The notes under the pieces were generated by a model. It did no database searches. It saw nothing but the letters and a program-made list of their open reading frames with translations, and was not told the DNA's origin. DNA of 19,024 nt from an uncultured Oscillospiraceae bacterium (lineage in GTDB: Bacteria > Bacillota > Clostridia > Oscillospirales > Acutalibacteraceae), in assembly GCA_900547275.1 (NCBI GenBank), contig URGA01000035.1:1-19024 (forward strand), given 5' to 3'. This document shows, piece by piece, positions 6,532-14,742 of this stretch (within the stretch, counting starts at the first letter, position 1; each line of letters starts with the position of its first letter). The position numbers and the translations under genes are program-made.

Positions 6532-7965
6532 TTATACGTTGATTTCAACGTCAACGCCAAGCAGATCTTTTTCTTTTTCAAGAATAGGATTAACAACTTC
6601 AGCAAGGAAGTCGGCAGTCTGCTCAGGCGCTCTGCCTACGAAATTTTCAGGCTTCATGATAGCCATGATCTCGTCCTTTGTCATCATAAACGCGGGATCA
6701 GCGGCAATTCGGTCGATAAGGTCGTTCTTGCCGCCTTCAACCTTAACCACTGCGCCGGCAGCCATAGAATGCTGTCTGATCTTTTCATGAAGTTCCTGGC
6801 GGTCGCCGCCTTTTTTAACAGCGTCCATAAGGATATTTTCAGTCGCCATAAACGGAAGCTCTGAAAGCAGGCGCGCTTCAATAACCTTCGGATAAACAAC
6901 AAGTCCGCTTGTTACGTTGATATAAAGGTCAAGAATACCGTCTGTTGCAAGGAAAGCCTCGGCAATGCTTACTCGCTTATTTGCAGAGTCGTCCAGCGTT
7001 CTTTCAAACCACTGGGCAGACGCAGTCCATGCAGGATTGAGAGTATCAATCATTACGTAACGAGAAAGGGAAGCAATTCTCTCGCTTCTCATAGGATTGC
7101 GCTTATATGCCATAGCGGAAGAACCGATCTGGTTTTTCTCAAAAGGCTCTTCTATCTCTTTAAGGTTTTGAAGCAGACGAAGATCGTTTGAGAACTTGCA
7201 GCAACTCTGAGCAATAAGTCCCAGGCAGTTGCAAACGATTGTATCAAGCTTTCTTGCATAAGTCTGGCCGCTTACCGGGAAGCATGACTTAAATCCCATT
7301 TTTTCGGCAATTTTTCTGTCCAGCTCTTTGCACTTTTCGTGGTCGCCGTCAAAAAGTTCAAGGAAAGAAGCCTGGGTGCCTGTGGTACCCTTTGAACCGA
7401 GAAGCATAAGAGAATCAAGCACATGGCAGATCTCGTTATAATCCAAAACAAGGTCCATAAGCCAGAGTGTTGCTCTCTTGCCCACAGTTGTTGGCTGAGC
7501 AGGCTGAAAATGGGTAAAGCCAAGGCAAGGCATATCCTTATATTCTTCCGCAAATTTTGCAACGGAAGCAATAGCGTTAACCAGTTTCTTCTTAATAAGA
7601 AGAAGCGCTTCGCGCATTGTAATAACGTCGGTATTATCGCCAACGTAGCATGAAGTTGCGCCGAGATGGATGATCGGCTTTGCCTTGGGGCACTGAACGC
7701 CGAAAGCGTAAACGTGGCTCATAACGTCATGACGGACAAGCTTTTCACGCTCTTTTGCAACATCGTAGTTAATGTCGTCGGCGTGGGCTTTCATTTCGTC
7801 AATCTGCTCCTGGGTTACGCCGAGACCGAGTTCGTGCTCAGCCTCTGCCAGTGCAATCCAGAGTTTGCGCCATGTTTTAAATTTAAAATCGGGTGAATAG
7901 ATATACTGCATTTCCTTGCTGGCATATCTTGCGTTAAAGGGTGAATTATAAGTATCACTCTGCAT
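6532..7965 (-). CDS. purB: Adenylosuccinate lyase PurB
   Basis: PurB cleaves fumarate from SAICAR and from adenylosuccinate, so it serves both IMP synthesis and AMP formation. The 477-residue protein belongs to the fumarase/aspartase superfamily. It shows the substrate-binding LGATSCYVGDNTD at 101-113, the catalytic-His region THFQPAQPTT at 151-160, and the signature loop GSSAMAYKRNPMRSE at 281-295. The length is that of the long, eukaryote-like PurB subgroup also common in Clostridia. The ATG shares one base with the purC stop (TAATG), so translation is probably coupled. An AGGT lies about nine bases upstream. It is the last gene of the operon and its stop is close to a strong terminator. 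Confidence 0.96.
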   Translation of the reverse strand: MQSDTYNSPFNARYASKEMQYIYSPDFKFKTWRKLWIALAEAEHELGLGVTQEQIDEMKAHADDINYDVAKEREKLVRHDVMSHVYAFGVQCPKAKPIIHLGATSCYVGDNTDVITMREALLLIKKKLVNAIASVAKFAEEYKDMPCLGFTHFQPAQPTTVGKRATLWLMDLVLDYNEICHVLDSLMLLGSKGTTGTQASFLELFDGDHEKCKELDRKIAEKMGFKSCFPVSGQTYARKLDTIVCNCLGLIAQSCCKFSNDLRLLQNLKEIEEPFEKNQIGSSAMAYKRNPMRSERIASLSRYVMIDTLNPAWTASAQWFERTLDDSANKRVSIAEAFLATDGILDLYINVTSGLVVYPKVIEARLLSELPFMATENILMDAVKKGGDRQELHEKIRQHSMAAGAVVKVEGGKNDLIDRIAADPAFMMTKDEIMAIMKPENFVGRAPEQTADFLAEVVNPILEKEKDLLGVDVEINV

Positions 7966-8675
7966 TAGTTCAGACCTACTCTCTTCATCATTTCAGCATA
8001 GGCAGCCTCAACACCGCCAAGGTCACGGCGGAAGCGGTCCTTATCAAGTTTTTCGTGAGTTTTAATATCCCAGAAACGGCAGGTATCAGGGCTGATCTCG
8101 TCTGCGAGAACAATCTCGCCGTCAGCAGTCTTGCCGAATTCAAGTTTAAAGTCGATGAGTTCAACGCCGATTGAAGCGAAATACTCTTTAAGAACGTCGT
8201 TAACTTTAAACGCCATCTTCTTGATTGTGTCAACTTCTTCCTGAGTTGCAAAGCCGCAGCTTACAGCGTGGTAACCGTTGATAAGCGGATCGCCCAGTTC
8301 GTCGTCCTTATAAGAAAATTCGATTGACGGCTGAACAAAGTCCATACCCTCTTCAAGGCCCAGTCTCTTACAGATAGAACCTGCTGCACGGTTACGGATA
8401 ATAACTTCAAGGGGAACGATCTTAACCTTTTTAACAGCTGTTTCACGATCGGAAAGTTCTTCAATAAAGTGGGTGGGAACGCCCGCTTTTTCAAGCAGCT
8501 GCATAAGATAGTTAGACATCTTGTTGTTAACAACGCCCTTGCCTACGATAGTGCCTTTTTTAAGGCCGTTAAAAGCGGTAGCGTCGTCCTTGTAGTCAAC
8601 TATTACAACGTTGGGGTCTTCAGTTGCCCATACTTTCTTTGCTTTACCTTCATAAAGCTGTTCTGTTTTTTTCAT
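7965..8675 (-). CDS. purC: Phosphoribosylaminoimidazole-succinocarboxamide synthase PurC
   Basis: PurC joins aspartate to CAIR with ATP, giving SAICAR, the substrate of the next gene product, PurB. The protein opens with the family hallmark KKTEQLYEGKAKKVW and carries KDDATAFNG, the VPLEVIIRNRAAGSICKRLG segment, FSYKDDELGDPLIN and the signature FKLEFGKTADGEIVLADEISPDTCRFWD region. The full reading starts at 8681 (Met-Ala-Met), but AAGGAG is only three bases before that ATG and nine before the next at 8675, so I take 8675 (236 residues). The alternative adds two residues. It lies just after dapL, with only 19-25 bases between, and overlaps purB by one base. Confidence 0.96.
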   Translation of the reverse strand: MKKTEQLYEGKAKKVWATEDPNVVIVDYKDDATAFNGLKKGTIVGKGVVNNKMSNYLMQLLEKAGVPTHFIEELSDRETAVKKVKIVPLEVIIRNRAAGSICKRLGLEEGMDFVQPSIEFSYKDDELGDPLINGYHAVSCGFATQEEVDTIKKMAFKVNDVLKEYFASIGVELIDFKLEFGKTADGEIVLADEISPDTCRFWDIKTHEKLDKDRFRRDLGGVEAAYAEMMKRVGLN

Positions 8676-8700
8676 CGCCATAATCTCCTTTGCTTTGTTC

Positions 8701-9915
8701 TTATTTGAAATATTTTTTAATACGCTCTACTGCTTCGACAGTGCGCTGGTCGTTGCCGAACGCGGTCAGTCTGAAGTAACCTTCACCTGACGGGCCGAAG
8801 CCTGAGCCGGGAGTACCGACTACCTGGCATTTTTCAAGCAGAAGATCAAAGAATTCCCAGCTTGTCATTCCCTCCGGAACTTTAAGCCATACGTACGGAG
8901 AGTTAACAGCGCCGTAGCAGGTAAAGCCCGCCTCGCGCAAACCGTCATAAATAACCTTTGCGTTCTTCTGGTAATATGAGAGAATTTCTTTTATCTGCTT
9001 TTTGCCTTCGGGCGTATAAATCGCCTCGGCGGCACGCTGAGTAATATATGAAACGCCGTTGAACTTTGTAGCCTGGCGGCGAGCCCACATTGGGTTAAGG
9101 GAATGACCTTCAAAAACGCAATCCTTAGGTACTACTGTATAACCGCAGCGCATACCGGTAAATCCGGCAGTCTTTGAAAATGAACGGAACTCAATAGCAC
9201 ATTTCTTTGCGCCTTCAATCTCATAAATTGAATGGGGAACGTCGTCCTCAACAATAAATGCTTCATAAGCGCTGTCAAACAAAATAAGAGCATCGTTTTG
9301 AAGAGCGTAATCAACCCATTTTTTAAGCTGTTCTTTTGTTGCGCACATACCTGTTGGGTTATTGGGGAAACAAAGATAAATTACATCCGCCTTTTCCTTT
9401 GGCAGGTCGGGCATAAAGTTATTTTCAGCGGTGCAGGGCATATAGATAAAGTTTTTCCATGCGCCGTTTTCATCTTTGTCGCCGCTGCGGCCGGCCATAA
9501 TATTTGTATCAACATATACGGGATAAACAGGGTCGCAGACAGCAATCTTGTTGTCTACGCTGAAGATATCGCCGATATTGCCGCAGTCTGACTTTGCGCC
9601 GTCTGACAGGAAGATTTCGTCTTTTGAAATATCAATACCTCTGTCAGCGTAATCGTTTTTCTGTATTGCTTCAAGAATAAAATCATAGCCGTACTCAGGC
9701 GGATAGCCGCGGAAAGTATCTTCCTGAGCCATCTCGTCAACGGCTTTGTGCATTGCTTCAATTACAGCCGGCGCGAGAGGTCTTGTTACGTCGCCGATTG
9801 AAAGGCGGATAACGTCAGCCTCAGGATGAGCCTGCTGATACTCACGCTGTTTTTTTGCAACAGTTGAGAAAAGATATGAACTTTCGATCTTCAAAAAGTT
9901 ATCGTTGATTTTCAC
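8701..9915 (-). CDS. dapL: LL-diaminopimelate aminotransferase DapL
   Basis: DapL converts tetrahydrodipicolinate directly to LL-diaminopimelate with glutamate as amino donor, bypassing the succinylase or acetylase steps. The 404-residue protein is a fold-type I PLP enzyme. It has RLSIGDVTRPLAPAV at 37-51, the GYPPEYGYDFI segment, LSDGAKSDCGNIGD at 103-116, CDPVYPVYVDTNIMAGR, FPNNPTG at 183-189, FDSAYEAF with Asp213 or 214, and SFSKTAGFTGMRCGY with PLP-binding Lys248. DGAKSD and the NIMAGR loop distinguish DapL from ordinary aspartate aminotransferases. The start is a GTG (minus, 9913-9915) with GGAGG nine bases upstream. It follows dapF by 22 bases, so the two consecutive steps toward meso-diaminopimelate are made together. 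Confidence 0.96.
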   Translation of the reverse strand: MKINDNFLKIESSYLFSTVAKKQREYQQAHPEADVIRLSIGDVTRPLAPAVIEAMHKAVDEMAQEDTFRGYPPEYGYDFILEAIQKNDYADRGIDISKDEIFLSDGAKSDCGNIGDIFSVDNKIAVCDPVYPVYVDTNIMAGRSGDKDENGAWKNFIYMPCTAENNFMPDLPKEKADVIYLCFPNNPTGMCATKEQLKKWVDYALQNDALILFDSAYEAFIVEDDVPHSIYEIEGAKKCAIEFRSFSKTAGFTGMRCGYTVVPKDCVFEGHSLNPMWARRQATKFNGVSYITQRAAEAIYTPEGKKQIKEILSYYQKNAKVIYDGLREAGFTCYGAVNSPYVWLKVPEGMTSWEFFDLLLEKCQVVGTPGSGFGPSGEGYFRLTAFGNDQRTVEAVERIKKYFK

Positions 9916-9937
9916 TTCTTGGTGCCTCCGTTTAAAA

Positions 9938-10789
9938 TTATTTTTCCTCCGGCAAAGTTATCTCGCCGGAAAATACTGTGGTGGCCGGACCGGTCATCAT
10001 AACGCTGTCATCGGCATGACCGCTCCAATAAATTTTAAGTTCTCCGCCCAGCAGTCTGATTGTTACATCGTTGCCGCAAAGTCCGTTAAGAATTGCCGCC
10101 ACTACCGTTGCGCAGGAGCCGGTTCCGCAAGCAAGCGTTTCGCCGGTGCCTCTCTCCCAAACTCTCATTTCAATGGTGCTTCTGTCAAGAACATGAGCAA
10201 ACTCCGCATTGACTTTTTTCGGAAAACGGGGATGCACTTCAAACGCCGGACCAACCGATGCTAAATCAAAATCCCTAACGTCCTCGTCGATAAAAACAAC
10301 GCAGTGGGGGTTGCCCATTGACACGCAAGTCATATTGTATTCTTCGCCGCCGACAATAATCTCTTCATTTACAACGCGGTCGTTTTCGGAAACTACGGGA
10401 ACCTGGCTGCTTTCCAGCACGGGAGCGCCCATATCTACCTTTACCGCGTTGACTTTGCCGTTTTCAACAAAAAGCTCAATATGCTTTACTTTGCCCATTG
10501 ATTCTATTGAAAGACGGGTTTTATCCGTCATGCCGTGATCATAAACATATTTTGCTACGCAACGGATACCGTTGCCGCACATCTCAGAGCGGCTTCCGTC
10601 TGCGTTGTACATAACCATCTGAAAATCGGCTATTTCAGAGGGTTTGATAAAAATAAGGCCGTCTGCTCCGATGCCGAAATGCCTATCAGAAACAAAAACC
10701 GCCGCGGCAGACTCGTCTTTTACTTTCTCTTCAAATCCGTTTACATAAACGTAGTCGTTGCCGCATCCCTGCATTTTAGTAAATTTCAT
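9938..10789 (-). CDS. dapF: Diaminopimelate epimerase DapF
   Basis: DapF epimerises LL- to meso-diaminopimelate without a cofactor, using two cysteines. Taking the ATG at 10787-10789 gives 283 residues starting MKFTKMQGCGNDYVYV, the normal N-terminus. The catalytic cysteines are Cys71 in SEMCGNGIRC and Cys221 in ETLACGTGSC, with FGIGADGLIFI and SMGNPHCVVF between and around. The frame stays open upstream to an ATG at 10867 (309 residues), but those 26 residues have no family counterpart and would overlap the regulator gene. A GGAGATGGGA lies just before the chosen start. It is preceded by the ANTAR gene with a 46-base gap and followed by dapL. Confidence 0.95.
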   Translation of the reverse strand: MKFTKMQGCGNDYVYVNGFEEKVKDESAAAVFVSDRHFGIGADGLIFIKPSEIADFQMVMYNADGSRSEMCGNGIRCVAKYVYDHGMTDKTRLSIESMGKVKHIELFVENGKVNAVKVDMGAPVLESSQVPVVSENDRVVNEEIIVGGEEYNMTCVSMGNPHCVVFIDEDVRDFDLASVGPAFEVHPRFPKKVNAEFAHVLDRSTIEMRVWERGTGETLACGTGSCATVVAAILNGLCGNDVTIRLLGGELKIYWSGHADDSVMMTGPATTVFSGEITLPEEK

Positions 10790-10835
10790 ACGCTGTCCCA
10801 TCTCCAGAAAACCAAAAATATCTCTAACAAATATT

Positions 10836-11351
10836 TTAACCGAATTCGCCGATAATCTTTTTTGCAATATCTTTAATACACAGACCGGTTCGCATACTCT
10901 CCTTTTGGAGCCAGCGGTGAGCCTGAAGCTCGGTCATGTCGCGGGTGTGCATAAGAATTAGCTTGGCGTCTGCCAGATACTCGGCTTCCTCCTCGCGCCG
11001 GCGGGTAAAACTGCTTTTACTTGAAACAAGCACCGCCACGGTCTGGAGAAACTCTTCCCTGTCCAGCGGCAGGGAAACGGTGATAAGATTGCCCGTGCAT
11101 TCGGAAGTACCGTTGCGTGACAATGACAGTATGTCAAAATCCGGGGGAAGCTGTTCAGCCAATGTGCCGGCGCTCATATCCGGAAGAATTGAAGAACAAA
11201 CGATAACGCCTTCGTCTTTTTCTCCGGCAATACCCAGCGCGCTGGAACCGAGGGCACATACATGGGAAACATGGTAACCCTCGTTTACAAGAAAAGAACG
11301 CAAATGAAGCGCCGCTTCTTTATGAGGATATGCGATAATAATATCTTTCAT
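10836..11351 (-). CDS. ANTAR-domain RNA-binding regulator with degenerate receiver
   Basis: This 171-residue protein has a receiver-like N-terminal half (about 1-112), a short charged helical linker (115-125) and a C-terminal ANTAR domain (about 126-168) with DAKLILMHTRDMTELQAH and a final CIKDIAKKII. ANTAR proteins bind paired RNA hairpins and prevent termination. The receiver lacks the key residues: the acidic pair after strand 1 reads YPH (8-10), the phospho-Asp position before LPDM is Ser53 or Ser54, and the conserved Lys before Pro is Leu94. Phosphorylation control is therefore unlikely. The ATG at 11351 has AAGGCG six bases upstream. It leads the dapF-dapL-purC-purB series. In Clostridia ANTAR genes often sit near nitrogen genes; what this one controls is unknown, and I found no obvious paired A-N-N-G hexaloop target in the intergenic regions. 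Confidence 0.85.
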   Translation of the reverse strand: MKDIIIAYPHKEAALHLRSFLVNEGYHVSHVCALGSSALGIAGEKDEGVIVCSSILPDMSAGTLAEQLPPDFDILSLSRNGTSECTGNLITVSLPLDREEFLQTVAVLVSSKSSFTRRREEEAEYLADAKLILMHTRDMTELQAHRWLQKESMRTGLCIKDIAKKIIGEFG

Positions 11352-11387
11352 AGCAAGCGCCTTGTTCCCCCTCTAAAATTATAGATT

Positions 11388-11396
11388 ATTATACCA
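11388..11396 (-). promoter_or_regulatory. Extended -10 promoter of the ANTAR-dap-pur operon
   Basis: On minus, TGGTATAAT (TATAAT at 11388-11393) is a perfect -10 hexamer with the extended TGn element. A good -35 is not apparent at 17 bases (GCTAAA); TTGCTA occurs at a 19-base spacing. Extended -10 promoters can work with a poor -35. Transcription would begin about 30 bases upstream of the regulator's ATG. Confidence 0.65.
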
Positions 11397-11489
11397 TAAA
11401 TCAACGCGTTTTAGCAATACAAAATATTTACGATTAGACCCCTCAGTGCGGATAATTTTTGTCTATTCTATACATATCTGCGAATTTTT

Positions 11490-11552
11490 AACAAAATATA
11501 CAGAAAATCGACATTTTTAAAATTTTCTTGTAACAAAGTATACAAAAATCAC
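11490..11552. repeat. Two imperfect direct repeats upstream of the glgB promoter
   Basis: AACAAAATATACAGAAAATC begins at 11490 and AACAAAGTATACAAAAATC at 11532. They differ by one substitution and a one- or two-base adjustment. Their starts are 42 bases apart, about four helical turns, so both lie on the same DNA face. A looser TATACATATC copy of the core occurs near 11470. The second repeat ends against the -35 box of glgB, the expected place for an activator or repressor. The surrounding DNA is AT-rich, which weakens the case. Confidence 0.4.
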
Positions 11553-11581
11553 TTGATTATGTACTTGTGAAGTGATAGAAT
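11553..11581 (+). promoter_or_regulatory. Sigma-A-type promoter of the glg operon
   Basis: TTGATT (11553-11558) and TAGAAT (11576-11581) are separated by 17 bases, matching four and five of six consensus bases. A start near 11588 gives a leader of about 50 bases before glgB that contains a small stem-loop and a strong AAGGAG site. The 288-base gap 11352-11639 contains this promoter, the facing ANTAR promoter and the paired repeats. Confidence 0.6.
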
Positions 11582-11598
11582 GATAATGAGCATATTGT

Positions 11599-11619
11599 AA
11601 CGGTATCTTTACCGTTTTT
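11599..11619 (+). promoter_or_regulatory. Stem-loop in the glgB leader
   Basis: AACGGTA (11599-11605) and TACCGTT (11610-11616) form a perfect 7-bp hairpin with a TCTT loop, followed by three more T (five T in a row in total). It stands between the probable transcription start and the ribosome binding site. It resembles a weak attenuator or a protective 5' hairpin; the T run is short, so full termination is doubtful. Confidence 0.4.
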
Positions 11620-11639
11620 ACGAAAAAGGAGATGAGGCA

Positions 11640-13520
11640 ATGACGGATTTAAAGAAAGAATATCAGCTGCCTGTTTATCTTTTCCACGAAGGAAAAAATT
11701 ATCGGGCATATGAGTTCTTCGGCGTTCATAAGGTTAAACGGGATACCTTTGTGTTTCGTGTATGGGCGCCCCACGCTAAGGCGCTGTCTGTTGTCGGCGA
11801 TTTCAATAATTGGGACATTGACGCCAACTATATGGAACAAATTTCTCCGGGTATCTGGGAGGCTCAGATAAGCGGAGTAAAAATTTACGATTGCTATAAA
11901 TACGCTATACTTACTCAAAGCAATACGGTAATAATGAAGGCTGACCCGTATGCTTTCCACCAGGAGACACGCCCCGGCACTGCATCAAAAGTATATGAAC
12001 TGCCGGACTACAAATGGAACGACGACGGGTGGTTCAGTGAAAGCTCAAAGACTTCCGTTCTGGACAAACCGGTCAACATATATGAAATTCATTTCGGCTC
12101 ATGGAAAAAGCACAAAAACGGCGATTTCCTGTCTTACCGCCAAATGGCGGACGAACTAATTCCGTATGTAAAAGAAATGGGATATACCCACATTGAAATG
12201 ATGCCTATCATGGAATATCCTTACGATGGCTCATGGGGTTACCAGGTAACAGGCTACTTCTCCCCAACCTCACGCTACGGCGTTCCTGAAGATCTTATGT
12301 ATTTCATGGATCGCTGCCACGAGGCCGGAATAGGAGTTATCCTTGACTGGGTACCCGCCCATTTCCCGAAAGACGCCCACGGTCTTTACGAGTTTGACGG
12401 CGAATGCACATACGAATACTCAGACCTTCGCAAAGGCGAGCACAAGGAATGGGGAACCCGTGTATTCGACTACGGAAAAAACGAAGTCCGTTCTTTCCTT
12501 ATCAGTTCTGCAATGTACTGGGCGGACAAATTCCATTTTGACGGCATCCGCGTTGACGCCGTAGCCTCAATGCTTTATCTGGACTACGGCCGCAAGGACG
12601 GCGAATGGGTTGCCAACAAAGACGGCGGAAACGAAAACTACGAAGCAGTTGAATTTTTCCGCCAGCTTAACGCGGCAATGTTCACCGAACACCCCGGCAT
12701 TATGATGATAGCCGAGGAATCAACGGCGTGGCCGATGATAACAATGCCGCCCGATGTCGGCGGACTTGGTTTCAATTTCAAGTGGAACATGGGCTGGATG
12801 AACGATATGCTTCGCTACACCAGCATGGACCCGCTGTTCAGAAAAGGCAACCATGACTGCATTACATTCAGCTTTTTCTACGCTTTCAGCGAAAACTTTA
12901 TTTTGCCGATAAGTCATGACGAAGTAGTTCACGGAAAATGTTCTCTGCTGAACAAAATGCCCGGCGATTACGATATGAAGTTTGACGGAATGAGGCTGTT
13001 TTTGGCGTACATGATGGCCCACCCGGGAAAGAAACTGCTTTTCATGGGCAGTGAATTCGGCCAGTTTAAAGAATGGGCATATAAACAGGAACTGGACTGG
13101 ATGCTTCTGGGTTACGAAAAACACAAGAAACTCCACGGATTTACAAAAGAGTTAAATCATTTTTATACAGAGCATCCTTCTCTGTGGCAGATAGATTACA
13201 GCTGGGAAGGTTTCCAGTGGATAAGCTCTGATGACAACTGCAACTCCGTCATCGCTTTCAGACGAATTGACAAAGAAGGAAAAGAACTTATCACCGTGTT
13301 TAACTTTACTCCGAACAGTCATGAGGACTACCGCATAGGCGTTCCGGAAAAAGGAACGTACAAGGTTGTTTTTGACACATCGCTTCAGAAATACGGCGGA
13401 ACAAAAGCAAGACTTTCAGGCACATATCGGAGCAAAAAAATACCGATGCACAATCTTGACCAGAGCATCAGCATAAAACTAAACGGGCTTTCCGCTATCT
13501 ATCTTGAAAAAGTAAAATAA
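11640..13520 (+). CDS. glgB: 1,4-alpha-glucan branching enzyme GlgB
   Basis: GlgB moves short alpha-1,4 chains to make alpha-1,6 branches in glycogen. The 626-residue protein has an N-terminal CBM48 module (about 30-110, with FVFRVWAPHAKALSVVGDFNNWD), a GH13 catalytic barrel with the branching-enzyme sequences YEIHFGSWKK and YPYDGSWGYQVTGYFSPTSRYG, and a C-terminal beta domain. The catalytic residues are nucleophile Asp306 (GIRVDAV), acid/base Glu359 (MIAEEST) and Asp427 (ISHDEVVHGK). It belongs to the bacterial GH13_9 type. It lacks the extra N-terminal module of the roughly 730-residue E. coli enzyme. AAGGAG eight bases upstream supports the ATG at 11640. It opens the operon glgB-glgC-glgD-glgA, 11 bases ahead of glgC. 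Confidence 0.97.
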   Translation: MTDLKKEYQLPVYLFHEGKNYRAYEFFGVHKVKRDTFVFRVWAPHAKALSVVGDFNNWDIDANYMEQISPGIWEAQISGVKIYDCYKYAILTQSNTVIMKADPYAFHQETRPGTASKVYELPDYKWNDDGWFSESSKTSVLDKPVNIYEIHFGSWKKHKNGDFLSYRQMADELIPYVKEMGYTHIEMMPIMEYPYDGSWGYQVTGYFSPTSRYGVPEDLMYFMDRCHEAGIGVILDWVPAHFPKDAHGLYEFDGECTYEYSDLRKGEHKEWGTRVFDYGKNEVRSFLISSAMYWADKFHFDGIRVDAVASMLYLDYGRKDGEWVANKDGGNENYEAVEFFRQLNAAMFTEHPGIMMIAEESTAWPMITMPPDVGGLGFNFKWNMGWMNDMLRYTSMDPLFRKGNHDCITFSFFYAFSENFILPISHDEVVHGKCSLLNKMPGDYDMKFDGMRLFLAYMMAHPGKKLLFMGSEFGQFKEWAYKQELDWMLLGYEKHKKLHGFTKELNHFYTEHPSLWQIDYSWEGFQWISSDDNCNSVIAFRRIDKEGKELITVFNFTPNSHEDYRIGVPEKGTYKVVFDTSLQKYGGTKARLSGTYRSKKIPMHNLDQSISIKLNGLSAIYLEKVK

Positions 13521-13531
13521 GGAGGAATACT

Positions 13532-14740
13532 ATGGTACATAAAACAAATGTTGTGGCTATGCTGCTTGCCGGAGGACAGGGAAGCCGACTTGGCGTGCTT
13601 ACAAAAAACATCGCCAAACCTGCAGTACCCTACGGCGGCAACTACAGAATTATCGACTTCCCGCTGTCAAACTGCGTAAACAGCGGTATCTACACGGTAG
13701 GCGTTCTCACCCAGTATCAGCCTCTTGAGCTGAACGACTATCTGGGCAACGGCCAGCCCTGGGACTTGGACCGTCAGAACGGCGGCGTACACATTCTTTC
13801 ACCGTATGAGGCAATCGGAGGTGCTGAATGGTACAAGGGAACGGCTAACGCAATTTACCAGAATATCAATTTCATTGAAAAATACGATCCGGAATACGTT
13901 GTTGTTCTCTCAGGCGATCATATTTATAAAATGAATTACGCCAAAATGATAGACTTCCACAAAAAGAACGACGCGGCATGCACAATCGCCGTGCTGGAAG
14001 TACCGTGGGAGGAGGCTCCGCGTTTCGGAATACTTGCCACCGATGAAAACGACCGCATCTACGAGTTTGCGGAGAAACCCGCAAAACCGAAGAGCAACAA
14101 AGCGTCAATGGGCGTTTACGTTTTCACCTGGAGCAAACTGCGCGAATACCTTATCCTTGACGAACAGGATGAAAACTCATCAAACGACTTCGGCAAAAAT
14201 ATAATTCCCGCAATGCTTGACGCAAATGAAAGAATGTTTGCTTTCCCGTTTCAAGGATATTGGAAAGACGTGGGAACTATCGACTCGCTGTGGGAAGCAA
14301 ATCTTGATATTATCAATCCCAACGTTGATCTTGACCTTTCTGACAAGAGCTGGAGAATTTACAGCCGTAATCCTATGGCGCCGCCTCATTACATCGGCGA
14401 CAGCGCGGTGGTTGAAAATTCTTCAATCAGCGAAGGATGCGAAATTGAGGGCGAAGTTGATTACAGCGTTATCTCGTCAAACGTTACTATTGAAGAGGGC
14501 GCCGAAGTTAAATACAGCGTTATAATGCCCGGCGCAACTATTAAAAAAGGCGCTAAGGTTTACTACTCCATTGTAGCCGAAGACGCTGTTATTGAAGAAA
14601 AAGCAAAGATCGGCGAAATTCCCGAAAATCTTGAAAAGCCTGAAAACTGGGGCATTGCCGTTATCGGCTCGGGAGCAACTATTACTTCCGGCCAGGAGAT
14701 CGCTCCCGGAGAAATGATAAAAAGCGGGGAGGAGGTATGA
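13532..14740 (+). CDS. glgC: Glucose-1-phosphate adenylyltransferase GlgC
   Basis: GlgC makes ADP-glucose from ATP and glucose-1-phosphate, the committed step of bacterial glycogen synthesis and usually the allosteric control point. The 402-residue protein has the nucleotide-binding loop GGQGSRLGVLT, the AKPAVPYGGNYRIIDFPLSN segment, the metal-binding Asp in LSGDHIYKM, the sugar-phosphate binding EFAEKPAKPKSNKASMGVY and GYWKDVGTI. The C-terminal part is a left-handed beta-helix of repeated hexads such as VISSNVTIEEGAEV. All residues needed for catalysis seem present. A GGAGGAATACT precedes the ATG at 13532. It lies 11 bases after glgB, and its stop abuts the glgD start region. Confidence 0.97.
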   Translation: MVHKTNVVAMLLAGGQGSRLGVLTKNIAKPAVPYGGNYRIIDFPLSNCVNSGIYTVGVLTQYQPLELNDYLGNGQPWDLDRQNGGVHILSPYEAIGGAEWYKGTANAIYQNINFIEKYDPEYVVVLSGDHIYKMNYAKMIDFHKKNDAACTIAVLEVPWEEAPRFGILATDENDRIYEFAEKPAKPKSNKASMGVYVFTWSKLREYLILDEQDENSSNDFGKNIIPAMLDANERMFAFPFQGYWKDVGTIDSLWEANLDIINPNVDLDLSDKSWRIYSRNPMAPPHYIGDSAVVENSSISEGCEIEGEVDYSVISSNVTIEEGAEVKYSVIMPGATIKKGAKVYYSIVAEDAVIEEKAKIGEIPENLEKPENWGIAVIGSGATITSGQEIAPGEMIKSGEEV

Positions 14741-14742
14741 GC

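Noticed and set aside
10790..10867. A 26-residue N-terminal extension of DapF
   Set aside because: The extra residues match nothing in the family, would overlap the end of the ANTAR gene, and the normal MKFTKMQGCGND start is present at 10789 with a purine-rich site before it.
11591..11612. A CcpA cre site near TGTAACGGTATC
   Set aside because: The spacing of TGTAA and CG does not fit the 14-base cre consensus; one base is missing.
11599..11616. The glgB leader hairpin as an ANTAR target
   Set aside because: ANTAR targets need two hairpins with A at loop position 1 and G at position 4. Opening the top pair gives ATCTTT, which lacks the G, and no second hairpin is beside it.
12720..13136. A 138-codon open frame on minus inside glgB
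   Set aside because: It lies opposite the catalytic region of glgB and only mirrors its codon pattern; no start signal supports it.
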